Shown here: piece after piece, positions 1 through 11,848 of the stretch
How positions within the stretch are numbered: position 1 is the first letter of the stretch
How the letters are laid out: each line of letters begins with the position of its first letter
DNA from: Diaporthe sp. PMI_573
Taxonomy: Eukaryota > Ascomycota > Sordariomycetes > Diaporthales > Diaporthaceae
Direction of reading: 5' to 3'
Assembly (NCBI GenBank): GCA_021399435.1
Contig: JAJTUP010000119.1
Span: 1-64,000, forward strand
Length of the DNA: 64,000 nucleotides
The notes under the pieces: model-generated
What the model was told of the DNA's origin: nothing
The model's database searches: none
The model's input: the letters and a program-made list of their open reading frames with translations, nothing else
Program-made: the position numbers and the translations under genes

Positions 1-259
1 CTCCGTTCATGTTCTGACTATTGAGGCCGTGTGGCTGTTCAATCATGGTCGGTGGATTTGGGAGCGCAGCAGTCATCGTGGACCTCGATGTTCTTCGTTC
101 TGCAGCCGATGCTGACCTGCATCTCCTTGGTTGGTTCACTGCAGCAACCATCTTGGCAGCCAGTCGAGACAACCGTCGGCAAGGTTCCGATCAATGCCAC
201 ACAACATCACATAGCACGTGCATTGAGTTGATGTTGACATGACGTCCAAACCTCGCGTG
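1..259. other. Left-edge sequence, no gene assigned
   Basis: Both strands carry short open frames here. The minus-strand frame over about 30-230 is rich in cysteine, but it has no start context and runs off the window, so no gene is assigned. It may be an exon of a gene cut by hAT element 1 or by the window edge. Confidence 0.3.
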
Positions 260-3167
260 ATGTTGATCAACATGCCCGTAGTGTGATGTGTATATGTACA
301 ATGTTGATTTCGTTGACATCACCCCGGTCGTCGCCTAATCCCCATCCTCAATTTCCGTTTCATCAATTGTAAACCCCATAGCGACATCTCCAAACCCCCC
401 TGTAGCGAACTCCTCAGCCTCTTCGTCACTCTCCACGGCTGTGGGACCGCTTAACCATGCTGTGGCCTTCGTCTTCATAGTCTCGTCGTCACCACAACTC
501 TGCAGAGTCACCAGTTCCTCCTCCTCGTGAATCGACAGCAGTAAGGGGTCGATGTGTTGGACCAGGCCGGCACGATACCATGATCGAAGTACTTGACACA
601 TGCTGACGATTTGTGCATCGAGAAGTGTCCTATGTGGCGAGACCATTCTGCCTGATGCCGAGAATAGCCTCTCACACTCTGCCGACATGGCCTGAACGGT
701 GAGAAAATCAAGAGCCATCCGAGACAGGCGGGGATATTTGCGCCGCCTCTCGTGCCAATATGCAACAGGATCTCGGGTCTCGATATGCTCACTGTCGTTA
801 GCACACCAAGACTCATATTCGTCGCCGGAAATTCGCCGAGTCTGCTGCTGGGGCTGCTTTCGACGGTCGTTATGGTCGAACGGGTCGAAAAACTTGCGCC
901 TTTTCGGAGCAGGCCCTTCCTCGTCATCACAATCATCAGGCACAGCGACATGCGAATAGTCTCTCCGCCAAACTGTCTTCACCATGATCTTCGCCGTTGA
1001 AATCCACGCCGGGGTCTGGTCCCATTGCTGCTCAAACCATGCCCAGCCATATGAAGGATGCAGCGCCATAGCCGTGTAGTAGACAGGGGTTTCGTCGAGT
1101 TCTTATGTGGTCAGCTCTGGCCATATAGCCAGAAAGAAAGATAAACTTACTATGGTAGTACTCGTCCATCTTCTGCCATGCTAAGTTGATACCAATCCTG
1201 AATTGCTCCGGATCAGGGAAGCCCTCAGCTTCGGCCTTGAACTTTTCAAGCTTGGCCATAAGCCTCTCAAACCCTAAGAGGACATCCCATATGTTGCCAT
1301 AAGAGCCAACAAATCCATGCTTACGCTTTCGGACTTGGCCATCACCCTCCAGAGTTTTCACCACCGTTTCAAACTCTGTTAAGATCTCCTCGAGCCGCTG
1401 GAGCACATCCCAGTCATTTTGAGACAGCTGTGATTCATCTCTGATGATGTGAGGTACCTTAACACCCTTCCTGACTTGCTTGGTGCGTTTGCCCCTGTTC
1501 TCATCCTCCCACTCCTGCTTGAATTTGAGAACAGTGAGCTCGAGGTGTCGTCGAAGTTTGAGCGCTCGACGGATCATGTAGAGCTGCGAGAGCCAGCGCG
1601 TGTCGTTGTCTCGAATGACTTGGAGTGGCTTTCTAGCTCGTAACTTGGCACTTGATGCCTTTTTGATATCATCGGCTTGGATGTCTCGAAGTAGATAGGA
1701 TAAGCGCTGCGCACGATAAATATCATGAACAATATTATGCAGCTTGCCTAAAACATCTTAGCGAAGGAACCCAAGATTCAGGGCAACTGACACACCAACT
1801 GGCCCTTTCTTCAGCCACGTTGCCCATTCGGCATCAGATACGACACCGGCACCACTGAATGGGTCATCCAGCTCGAGAGCATCCGCACACTTGCCGAAAA
1901 GAAGGGCTTTAGCAGCAAGATTGAGGGTATGGCCAAAGCAGCGCACGCGTCGGCGCTTGCCATCAAACCCGAGGAGTCCACCGAGCGTGTCCATTGCTGT
2001 ATCGTTATTGGCAGCGTTGTCGAGGGTTGTGTACCCTACTTTGTCTCGAATGCCAAAGAGATCGATGACTGTGGATACTTCTGCCGCAATGTTCTCGCCT
2101 GTATGCCGTTTCGATATCTCAGGTAGACCGAGGACAATTTTCAAGGGACGATTCTGCTCATCTCTGAAGAAACACGCAATTCCACACAGACTCTGTCGAT
2201 TTCGAGCAGTCCAGCCATCAAAAGAGAGATGCACCAGGCCCGGGCAATGACGCAGAACTCCAATAATGGTATCTCGGTGTTTGTAGTACTCGGCAATGAT
2301 CTTATTTCGAATGGAATCTCCAGTTACATGGGCCTTGCGTAACGCAACGGATGGATTCAAGTATTCGAAGACGGCGCGTAACTCCGGGTCCTCGGCATCA
2401 GTGAAGGGCCTATTAGTATTGACAACCCACTGAACAACCAGCTGCTGGAAGTGGTCTCGGTCAAATCCTTTGATGAAGGAATTGGCAATAGCTTGCTCAC
2501 GGGGTTTGGCTGCGTCCAGGCCGAAGTGTTGGCTAATCGACTTGTGTCTCCCACCGCGCCCATCCCTCTCTGCCATCAACTCTGCCTTCCGCTCTGCCGC
2601 CGACTTGGTCTTCTCTCCCACTGGCGCGCAGATGTGGTGAATCAGATAAACGTGTTCCATGGCATTTTGAATACCGACGGACGTGATGGAAGTCGGCTTG
2701 GGGCGATTCTGCTTGATACAAGGTCGGCACACCCATCGACGTTCGGTCACGTTCTGGATATCGTAACCAAAGCGCCAAATCCATGATCGTGTTTCTTTGG
2801 TGCGCTCAGACAAGGTATAGCCTTTAAAATGGGTAAAGAGTCGGTTTTCATATGCAGTCTCAGGTGTCGACTCCACCAAGGGTAGGGGGTCTGCTCCGGA
2901 CATGTTGGACGCGTTTGTCCTTCCAAAAACGCGGTTGGGTGGAGAATTTCGGTAGGTAAACACCCCAAATTAGGTACTGGACAGGGGTTTTCCGGGAGGG
3001 AGGGGTTCTGCCGCCCCTGGGTAATGCCCCACCTAGTACTAGCACGGGCCATATCAACATGATCAACATCGTGTACACGGAGATAAAGGGGTGTGAAGTG
3101 ATGTTGATGTGTATCAACATTCCCATTTTCGATGTGATGTGTATGTTGACAAGATGTTGATCAACAT
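260..3167 (-). mobile_element. hAT transposon 1 (apparently intact transposase)
   Basis: A hAT-superfamily DNA transposon surrounds the transposase gene at 335-2903. The same 14-bp palindromic motif ATGTTGATCAACAT occurs at 260-273 and 3154-3167, beyond both ends of the gene, with further copies of GTTGATGT/ATCAACAT in the flanks (for example 3046-3120). These look like subterminal or terminal repeats. I could not find the 8-bp target duplication expected of hAT elements, so the outer boundaries are approximate. Confidence 0.6.
335..2903 (-). CDS. hAT-family transposase, three exons, 823 aa
   Basis: Transposase that would excise and reinsert the element. Exons on the minus strand are 2903-1796, 1747-1151 and 1101-335. 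Introns at 1748-1795 (GTGTGT...TTTTAG, 48 bp) and 1102-1150 (GTAAGT...ATAAG, 49 bp) remove an in-frame stop at 1758-1760 and rejoin the conserved stretches GPVGKLHNIV and EYYHKLDETPVYYTA. The start is the ATG opening MSGADPLP. Order: BED-like zinc finger near residues 60-110 (CRPC followed by His residues), catalytic region with FDGWTAR (first Asp) and TLDNAANND (second Asp), long helical insertion, then the hAT C-terminal dimerisation region with SAECERLFSASGRM carrying the catalytic Glu. Length is normal for fungal hAT transposases. No frameshift or stop is seen, so this copy could be functional. Confidence 0.88.
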
Positions 3168-3433
3168 GTGTAATACACATGTGAAAATGTGAAGTTGATC
3201 GGAGCCTTGCTTTGCATGGAAGCGAAAAGTTGTTTTCAATAACACTGCCGCAAAGGTTTGTGACTCAATCGACAGGCCTCCCGGCCGTCTCAATACTTAA
3301 GAGTTGACTCCCGTGTTTTGCACCTCACGGTATGCTTGTCATTCTCATCCATCGTTCGTTTTGCATTACTCTGTGATAAACAGGATATCCTCCCAACCCA
3401 AATCCACTAGGCAAAAGGCAGTCTCCAATAGCA

Positions 3434-4132
3434 ATGTCCACTCAACCAGTCGACGAGCAGGCAGGCGGGTCGCAACTGTTCATATTTCTGAACGACTTTA
3501 CAGATTCTGATAATGAGGCCGCGGCTGAGCTCTGGGCATGGCTCCTAAAGCTCGACCCGACGGTGAAGGGCATATATATCGCGGAGCCGCGCTGGGTTAA
3601 TCTCGGCTACTACATGACGAGCAGAGACTTCGGGCGATGTATCGGGCTCATCAGCAAGCTGCAGCCTCCGCTGGAAGGCGGCGATCCCCCCCTGACCACC
3701 GTCCTCGCTGGGCGCTTAACAGAGGACATGATCAAGAGCAGAAAGGTCGACGGCAAGCCGCTGAGTGATAATGAGCGAGACTTGGTAAGCTGAATCTTAT
3801 CGGGCGCATTTTAAGGCCGCCTGCTATCCACAGCCTCGAAAGGTATCTAACAACGCATCCAGCTCATGCGATGTATCAAGCCGGCGAATGGAAGCAGGGA
3901 TGACTCCATCAAACATGCACAGCTTGTCGCAATGGACTATTTGACTACCATGAGAACACGATGCAGTCGTTTTGAAGCTTATATTGACGTGGCTTGTCTG
4001 GACAAGTTGGAAAGCCCCATCAACCTAAAGACGCATTATCACGATGAGCTCGTAGCTCGTCCCGCCGACGAGCTCAAGGAGTTCCGTGATATCATGGAAA
4101 TGGGCACGCCTATGCCACGAGGGCCGGCTTAG
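3434..4132 (+). CDS. Short nucleoside-hydrolase-like protein, two exons
   Basis: Exons 3434-3784 and 3863-4132 (intron 3785-3862, GTAAGC...CATCCAG, 78 bp) give a 206-residue product. The N-terminal pattern FIFLNDFTDSDNEAAAELWAW followed by GIYIAEPRWVNLGYYM resembles the start of fungal inosine-uridine nucleoside hydrolase-like proteins, in which an Asp-rich loop near the N terminus binds calcium and the ribose. Here that loop is degenerate compared with the canonical DTDxGxDD, and the protein is much shorter than the roughly 300 residues usual for active enzymes. Hydrolase activity is therefore doubtful. It may be a diverged or truncated relative. It stands alone between two hAT elements, ending 64 bp before hAT element 2. 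Confidence 0.6.
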
Positions 4133-4195
4133 TCATCCCGCCAAGCGCCGAGTGATATTCTAACACCTAGAGTGAAAGGTGTGATGAGTGTCGAT

Positions 4196-6688
4196 TAGGG
4201 ATGCGTTTTTGACGTCATAAACCCCAAGTTACCAATTGACGTCATAAACCCCAACTGACAAGTAATTTACCGTCATAAACCTCCTTCCTAACTGGGTTTA
4301 GTGAGTATCCCAAAAGGGGTTGGGGTGGGGGACGACCATGAGTTGTTGCGACCCCTGAGGAGGCTTTATCACCCCCCGATGTTGCTGTTGAGATTTCTTC
4401 ACCGACAACAACTATTTATGGTCATTACTGAGTCAATATGACCAATCGGAGAGGTCGTCCTAAACTTCATGGCATTGACAAATATTTCCGGCCGGCTTCG
4501 GAAGAGGGCTTTACTCTGAACCGTGTAGTCTGCAAGCTCTGCTCAAAGACTATGGCGAAGCACACCTCCAAACAACTTCGACACCTTCACACGCAATGCA
4601 CCGCATATCGACAGCTTCATGAAGTCATTCCCAGCCGACAACCGCTCATCAACACTAAGTTGGATAGTGTTAGCAAAGCATCTAAGGATGCATTGGACCG
4701 TCAAGCCGCCGTCGCAGTCTTTACCTCCGGCAAACCCTATTCCCTCTATGAAGAGCCTGAGACACTGAAACTATTCCAAATGCTAAATTCGGCATATAAA
4801 CCTCCAGATCGCAATCGAATTGCCTCATTCCTCGACCCTGTCTACCTGGACCATCAGCAACGTGTCAAGGCTCTTCTGGACGAGGCCCCGCATCTCAACG
4901 TCATATTCGATGCCTCCGATGATATCTCAAGCAACCGAATTATCAATATATCCATTGAGATTCCTAGTTCAGTTGCATTTTACTGGACGACAATCGATAC
5001 CAAAGATCATGATCACACGGCATTGACGACCTTGAGCCTTATCAAGCCATCTCTTCTTGAAATATTCGGACACGATTTCTCGCGGCTGAATGCTATCTGT
5101 ACAGATACATGTAGCACAATGAGAAAGCTTCATCGAGAAATGAAGGCGCTGCCAGAGTTCAGCCACTGCCTTTATATCTTGTGCGATTCTCACGGACTTC
5201 AATTGGATGCCAATTCTTGGGAAGGCTACTTTTCTCATTGCCTTCTTTAAGAAAGCCAAATTGCAGTTGTCAAGGCTTCGCATTCATCAGCAGGAATGCT
5301 ACGGGCAGCGCAAGGCCTTCATTACTGCTGCAATCACACGCTGGGGAACACAACTTGCTGCTGTTAAGTCTGTGTTTGACAACAAAGACGCCCTTCGAGC
5401 TTTCGCACGCGATCCAGTTATTCTCAACGGAATGAAGCAGGTAATTGTCAAAGAGGAGGAACAAGTGACACAGTCAAGTCTACATCAGGTGATATCATAT
5501 ATCAATGATCTCGAATTTTGGGCCAATCTGGAAATGTTATTCAAAGTTCTTCAGCCGATTGGCCATGCCCAAGCCAACTCAGAACGCGACCGCGCGGGTC
5601 TTGGCGAGGTTATTCCACGTTGGCTATCCATTCAGGCTTCATGGGACGCATTGGAAAAGGCTGGTCAAGACCCACTAATAAACTACCAAGAACTGAAAGC
5701 GTTACGAAAGCAACGGTTTGACGCGCAAACGGACGACATACACTACATGGCCTTTGCTTTGGACCCTGCCACTACCGACCCGAAGCACCATTTGTTGACC
5801 ACAGACATTGTCAGAAGAGCACACAACTTTCTTGAGGACAACACCAACGCCGAGGGATAGGCAATATCTTCCGGGAGTTTTGTCAATTTAGGGCTCGGGA
5901 GGGCAACCTCTTTGGCCCAGGAAGTCGCATATACAGAGCAGCATCCGAGGGCTTTTAGGCACTCCACACCACCAACACGTCCTTGACAGTTGGCGGTATC
6001 TTCATTCTATGAATGTATCACTCGCTGCATTGGCCAAACGAGTCCTGGGCGCTTTGGCTAATTCCGTACCTTCTGAGAGATCTTTTTCCACGATCAATTT
6101 CCTCCACAACAAGATTCGCAATCGTCTTACTGTCACTAGCACCAATAAATTGACATTCATATATATGAATAGTCGGGTGTTAAGAAGACTTGAGACGGCC
6201 CAAGAGACACCTTGGAGAATGCCGAGCGGCCAATCCTGGGAGACGGCTGACGTGAAGTTGCTCTTAGAGCTCGAGGACGACTTCCAGGACTGCATTTTTG
6301 TAGATGCAGGCACGGACGCAGAGACAGAGTCTGTTTATTCACGTTGAAATGTAAATAGGTTGGCTTTCGAGATATATAATATTATCGTATTGAAGTAGCA
6401 AGTCTGGGAGTTTTGGCGAAGAAACGAGCACGGAGCCGTTGCACGGGGGTATGGACCTCTTGTACCCGCACAGCCAATTTTGGTGTGATCGGTACCTCAT
6501 CCCCGACGAATACCAATGACACCAGACTGTATGTGCGTATATCATTCCACCGACGCCGTTTCGTAGTCACCAAATAGTACTTGGAAGCACGTGATAAATG
6601 ACGCGTCATAAACCTCGGGTTTATGACCGTCATTTACCTAGGGGTTTTGGTAATTTACCTCCTGGTAATTTACCTCGAGGCATCCCTA
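4196..6688 (+). mobile_element. hAT transposon 2, decayed, with 9-bp inverted ends
   Basis: TAGGGATGC at 4196-4204 is matched in inverted orientation by GCATCCCTA at 6680-6688. Inside each end are copies of a TGACGTCATAAACC-like motif (4209-4270, and an imperfect inverted set around 6600-6650), as expected for subterminal transposase-binding repeats. The flanking octamers GTGTCGAT (4188-4195) and CCTTTGAT (6689-6696) agree at only four positions, so the target duplication is either eroded or absent. The transposase inside is broken. Confidence 0.75.
4438..6347 (+). pseudogene. Broken hAT transposase of element 2
   Basis: Three blocks in different frames together resemble one hAT transposase. 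Block 1 (4438-5221) has a BED-like finger (CKLC...HLHTQC) and an Asp-containing core with NVIFDASDD. Block 2 (about 5207-5860) continues with PILGKATFLIAFFKKAKLQL but in the next frame and with a short stretch missing after SHGLQL. Block 3 (6009-6347) holds the C-terminal dimerisation motif NSVPSERSFSTINFLHNK. Between blocks 2 and 3 the homology continues through stops and another frame change (FRAREGNLFGPGSRIYRAASE). No splice sites reconcile these breaks, so this is a pseudogene. It belongs to a different hAT lineage from element 1. Confidence 0.8.
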
Positions 6689-6689
6689 C

Positions 6690-7020
6690 CTTTGATATAA
6701 GAAAACACAAAGAATAGTTAAAGGATTTATAGTTTATATATATTTATAAAGTACTTAGAGAGTATATAACGTTAGTAGTTGCTAAACTATTTTATTATAT
6801 CTATTTAGGAGCTCTATTATTCCTATTTAGGAGCTTAGAAGCTTATCTATTATTCTTAATACCATAATAGCTAGCCTATAATACTCTTTTCAGATGATTA
6901 GCTATTATCTAGGGGGTATATCATGAGCTTGAGGCTCTACTATTATGGAGTACCATTATATATAAATAAGGGTTTCAGAAGCTTACTTCAATAGTTAGAA
7001 AAAACTGGTTAACTTGCTCT
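6690..7020. other. AT-rich gene-free tract
   Basis: Strongly AT-rich DNA with recurring words such as TATTTAGGAGC and CTATTATT and no ORF of note. This is the composition expected of old repeat DNA degraded by C-to-T mutation. Confidence 0.5.
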
Positions 7021-7640
7021 ATTCGATATGCCCTGCTCGGATTCGTGATATAACTACATGCATTAGTTGCTGGCAGCTGGCAACATCCTGTCAAATTCAG
7101 TAGCGATCAGCAGGCTATCGAGGCTCAACTTCGAGAGCAACCTTGGGAGCAACCACTACACATGTGCACCCAGTTCGCCTACTAACTGTCACGATAGCAG
7201 GCAGGCGGTTCCCGGGCAGGTGGACGTCGAGCAGTCAGGATGATCAGGCAGGTCTTCTATTTACTACGTACAGGCTCTATCCTCGGTAGGCACAGGCTCT
7301 GTTGACAAGACGTAGCTCGAAGAGCTACGAAACAGCTATCAGGACAGGGTGCGGAGTTTTATCGAGCCGGCGGCTCACGTAATCAGACCCCAACCCTCTG
7401 GGTTGGGCATCCCCCATAGCCTGGTGCGCCGCGGACCGAGCGTAGGGAGCCAGGACTGTGACACTAACGCGATAACACCGCTCTCGGTTGTTTTCTTGTA
7501 TTTAAAACGAAAACTTTGCAATCCAGTATGCTCAAAGGTTTCCTCCCAACTCGTTCTTTCCTGCACCGCCATTTCAACCGTGATCATGATCTCCGAACCT
7601 CTACTACGTGGTCGGGTTCATTGACTACGCAGTCATAAGA
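7021..7640. repeat. Possible degenerate LTR-like sequence
   Basis: Non-coding DNA holding TGTGACACTAACGCGATAAC near 7457, a TATTTAAA box near 7498 and pyrimidine-rich leader-like sequence, an arrangement reminiscent of a solo retrotransposon LTR. No matching second copy or target duplication is visible in the window, so this is only a suggestion. Confidence 0.2.
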
Positions 7641-7704
7641 CCAAGCCTCGTAAAGTGCCATTCGAGACGGCTGATAATCTACCGAAAGCGATTTTCTTTG
7701 GGAA

Positions 7705-8778
7705 CTATGCAAACTCCTTTGTTTCTTTGCGTTTATGCCTGGAGACCACAGCAGTCCAGAATGCGAGCAACCTTGACGATGTGAGCTTGTGATCCAATGT
7801 TTCGAGCTCCCGATGTGGTGAAAGGATAGGTCTGGCCATAACAAAAAGCAGCAATACTCACATTAAAGTAAAGGCAATCAGGGCAGCCAGCCAGCTCAAT
7901 CCGCAATATGTGTTCTGACAAAATTTTGAAATTCCCATGAGCACGATTATAATAACCACGAACCAGAAAACTATTTCCATGGTATTCAAAATCTGGTACG
8001 CTTTGAGACTTTGCCAGCGTTTGAATTTCGTTACGTGAGTTGTCGTGAGTTGATAAGAGAGCACCACCATTGTTTTGATACCCTATCATCATCGCATCAG
8101 TCATCCTCTGCGAGTAGACACAGGGGGGTTACGAAGGGTCAGACCGACCATGACTATCCCGAGTGTATCGGATCGTGTTACAGGCAGAAAGCTTGGCTTG
8201 ACGGCGATACGTGCTCCAGTCAGGCTGATTATTATTATCACTAGTAACATCTGAATGCAGTGCATCTTCGTCATGAAAGACGGATTGAAGAAAGGACTGT
8301 ACAAGAAGTCCGAAACTGCGCGGAAAAAACTGCGTATGCGATCCATGATGTCGTCCTTCAATGAATGCTCGACTGGATTTGCCCGGGCGTTGCTGGCTCC
8401 GAGAATTTTGAGAGCATATCAGGATGACGGATGGTGCACGGGGAACACTTCATCTGTAAGAACGCAAGGGCCATTGAAATAGTTATCGCATCAACTGTGG
8501 TCGATACAAGCCATTGTGCAATGTTTTTCTCAACTTTGCAGAGAACATGAGCGGCGAGCCGCCTATACGAGTCAGTACGAAAGAAAACTGGGGTCATCAA
8601 GCCAAGAACCACTCACAAACGAGAGAATACGCATGAGACACGGGTCCGCCGAGCGGCTGTGCCAAGCTCGTTCCGAAGTCGTCGGAGGGGAAAATCCAGC
8701 ATCCAATAAAAAACGTGCAAATAGGGGCTGCGCAGAATGCCCAGCCAAAGCCAAAGCTTGCGCATGCGCCTCCATAGT
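7705..8778 (-). CDS. Multi-pass membrane protein, several exons, 5' end unresolved
   Basis: Hydrophobic segments in successive frames join through GT-AG introns. An upstream exon near 8778-8617 carries GACASFGFGWAFCAAPICTF. A later exon near 8340-8155 has FNPSFMTKMHCIQMLLVIII and ends GIVM. The next, 8070-7863, starts GIKTMVVLSYQL and contains EIVFWFVVIIIVLMGI and CGLSWLAALIAF. The last (intron GTGAGT...GGCCAG) ends at the stop 7705-7707. At least four membrane helices are expected. No ATG is in frame with the first helix, so either an upstream non-obvious exon exists or the gene is 5'-truncated. One joint around 8480-8600 has two possible acceptors. Function is unknown. The gene is divergent from the glycosyltransferase gene next to it. 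Confidence 0.55.
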
Positions 8779-8929
8779 CTAGTGTGCATTAGCTGCCACC
8801 CTCGCGCCAGCGGATAAGTACTCAGGCTCTTCAGGCTCTCAGCCGTGTTGCGTGCTCTTTGAGAACCCAGTTCAAGTCAACGGATCCCTCTCCAATTCCC
8901 TAGTGTCGTTGCTCAAGACGACCAACATC

Positions 8930-11848
8930 ATGGACAGTCACAAATCAGCCACTCACGAATCAGCAGCGGGATCGCATGACGACCCGCCGCCTTCTTACCT
9001 CTATGCCGTCGAGCAAGGACATCAGAATGGCGAAACTTCCACAGGTATTTGTCTGCCCATGCATGCCAATCCTAACTTGCTCTGACGATAGCAGATGGTC
9101 GCGTCAACATTGATCCAGGTTCACGCCTCGTCAGGTCACTGTCTTTATTCGTGCCGGACTGGAAATACACCGAACCATCCGACGCTTCCCAACCCGCCGC
9201 TTCAGGTCAGGAAGCACCACCAGCATACAGCTCGCATGATTCAACGGGCAAACCGTTGGATGCGGATGAAGGATGGTCTTTGCCATTGAACATCGTGATC
9301 CAGGTCGTTGGGAGCCGTGGCGATGTTCAGCCTTTCATCGCGCTTGGGAACGAGCTTCAGAGGTCTGGTCACCGCGTACGGATCGCGACACATGACGTGT
9401 TCGAGTCTTTCGTGACTCGTTCTAATCTTGAGTTCTACCCAATTGGAGGAGATCCGGCAGAGTTGATGGCTTATATGGTCAGTCATCCTTCTCCCTAGGG
9501 CTGCAGAACATAAAGAGGGAATTGAACCTTTTGCTAATTTTACTATCACAGGTCAAAAACCCAGGTCTCCTCCCGGGCATGAAAACTCTGCTCTCCGGAC
9601 AAATCCAAACAAAGCGGGATATGATTGCCCAGATTCTCGATGGCTGCTGGAAATCATGCATAGAACCTGACAGGAGAAGCGGAAGGCCTTTCGTTGCCGA
9701 CGCAATTATCGCTAACCCACCGAGCTTTGCTCATATCCACTGCGCGCAGGCGCTGGGTATCCCCGTTCATCTCATGTTCACGATGCCATGGTCTAGTACG
9801 AGATTCTTCCGTCATCCTCTGGCCAACATCAAAGAACCACAGAAGATCACCGAATCGACGAGACAGACTCTGAATTGGGTGTCGTTCGCATTTGTCGAGT
9901 GGATGACTTGGCAAGGGTTGGTTTATGCACGCATTCGGATTTGAAGCTTGCTTTGTGCTAACATGGTCATGTCTAGTATTGGAGACCTTGTCAATGATTG
10001 GCGGCGCACCCTTGATCTTGAACCGGTGCCATTCACAGAAGGCCCGCTACTTGCCGAGAAACTTTGCATCCCGACAACTTACTGCTGGTCATCAGCATTG
10101 GTACCTAAGCCTATGGATTGGCCAGAATTTATAGGTTCGTCCCCAAACTCATGTATACCATCCACTTGCCGGGACTAAGACTCGAACAGATGTTTGTGGA
10201 TTCTTCTTCCGCGAGGAGCCACAATATTCTCCCCCCCCTGAGATTGCAAATTTCCTCAAAGGAGGGCCGGCTCCGATTTACGTCGGATTTGGCAGCATTG
10301 TCATCGACGACCCAGAAAGGCTGACCCAAATGATCCTTGAGGCGGCGAACGCGGTTGGGGCACGACTAATAGTGTCCCGGGGCTGGAGCAAATTGGGTGG
10401 CTCTCGGGAAAGCAACGATGGTGTATTATTCATCGATGACTGCCCTCACGAGTGGCTCTTCAAACACGTTGCCGCAGTGGTTCACCATGGTGGTGCAGGC
10501 ACTGCAGCATGCGGCCTTCGCTTCGCCCGGCCGACCTTCGTGGTGCCGTTCTTTGGAGAGTACGTGTGTCGCGAAATGCGTCTTGGATTTCAAAGTGCTA
10601 ACGTCTCACTTTTGTGTAGTCAGTTCTTCTGGGGCGAAATGGTCGCTCGTGCTGGCGCCGGACCAAAGGGTATACCGCATAAAGACCTGGACGTGCAGAA
10701 CTTAACCGAGGCATTGAGGTATTGCATGTCCCCAGAGGCGTCAGAAGCAGCCGCCACACTATCCGAAAAGATGAGGAGCGATTCTGGCGTGAAGGCGGCT
10801 GTGCGCAGCTTCCACAAACATCTTCCAATGGAGGGGATGCGGTGTCAACTTGCCGATGACAAGGTAGCCATGTGGACTTACCAGCGCCAAGGCAAGCAAA
10901 TATTACTGTCAGAAGCCGCTGCAGATACACTTGTACGTCATTCGAGGATCGAAAAGAAAAAGTTGAAACGGTAAGTATCTATTCTCCCGGATCACCTTTA
11001 CTCAATTTCAAGACGCGTCACTAAGGCAGCGAAGGCATGCACCGAAGTCGATCATCATCGAGAACACACGCTGGGACCCAATCACTGGAACAAGTTCCGC
11101 CCTCGTTGGAGTATACGCGGGCATGGCCGGCGCGGCCGTAGACATCGTCGCCAAACCCGTGGCAGCATTGCGAACCCCAAAATCGAGGGCTTTGAACGTG
11201 GACGCAGTGCCTACGGAGCAGAGCCTCTCACAGATGCCATCAAATTCGGAACAAGCTGCTCAGGTCGCCACCCCCCAAAGCAATGGTAAACAAGGCTCCG
11301 GCCGTGGTTGCATAGCTACGAGCGGTGCAATGGCCCTTGGTGTGGCTTCTGGGGTAGGATCCTTTTTCCACCATTTCGCCAAGGGAAATTTCGTCGACCT
11401 GCCTCTCGCCGTTACCGAAGGGATGCGCAATGCACCCCGGCTGTATGGTGGCAAAGTGGCCGAACATGCACCAGTGACTGGCTGGAAATCCGGCCTGGTG
11501 GTCTCGGGCAAGAACTTTGGCACTGGCATGGGCCAGGCATTCTCTGGCGTGGTCCAGGAGCCCGTAAGAGGTGCGCAACAAGGCGGCTCGTTGGGTGCCA
11601 TCAAGGGAGTGGGGAAAGGGCTCCTGGGGCTGTGCACTGGTGTGTCGTCCGCGGCTGTGGGCGTTATCGCGTATCCTGGGTGGGGCATATATCAGAGCAT
11701 ACAGCGTTCGCTGCACACCCGAACTCGAGACCGGATTGTGGCTGCCCGTATAGCGGAAGTCAAGTATGGGATCGAAAACAACAAGGACCCAGATGCGGAA
11801 CGACGTGTCTTGGAGCGCTTTGATGCCTTTCTCAAGGCGGACAGGTGA
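8930..11848 (+). CDS. UDP-glycosyltransferase, sterol 3-beta-glucosyltransferase-like, 852 aa
   Basis: Seven exons: 8930-9044, 9092-9477, 9552-9916, 9977-10134, 10190-10559, 10620-10970 and 11035-11848. All junctions keep frame. The protein should transfer a sugar from a UDP-sugar to a lipid such as a sterol. A Pro/Ser-rich leader is followed from about residue 104 by the GT28/GT1 N-terminal fold ([19 protein letters not shown]). The C-terminal donor-binding half has [16 protein letters not shown] and the nucleotide-sugar motif HHGGAGT near residue 440, then FFGDQFFWG. Residues about 680-790 form a glycine-patterned helical tail ([31 protein letters not shown]) with no catalytic role known to me. 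No PH or GRAM domain is seen, so it differs from autophagy-type ATG26. An upstream in-frame ATG-less extension exists, but [10 protein letters not shown] is the best start. Confidence 0.9.

Noticed and set aside
1740..1800. Premature stop in hAT transposase 1 at 1758-1760
   Set aside because: It lies inside a 48-bp GT-AG intron whose removal rejoins a conserved motif, so it is not a mutation.
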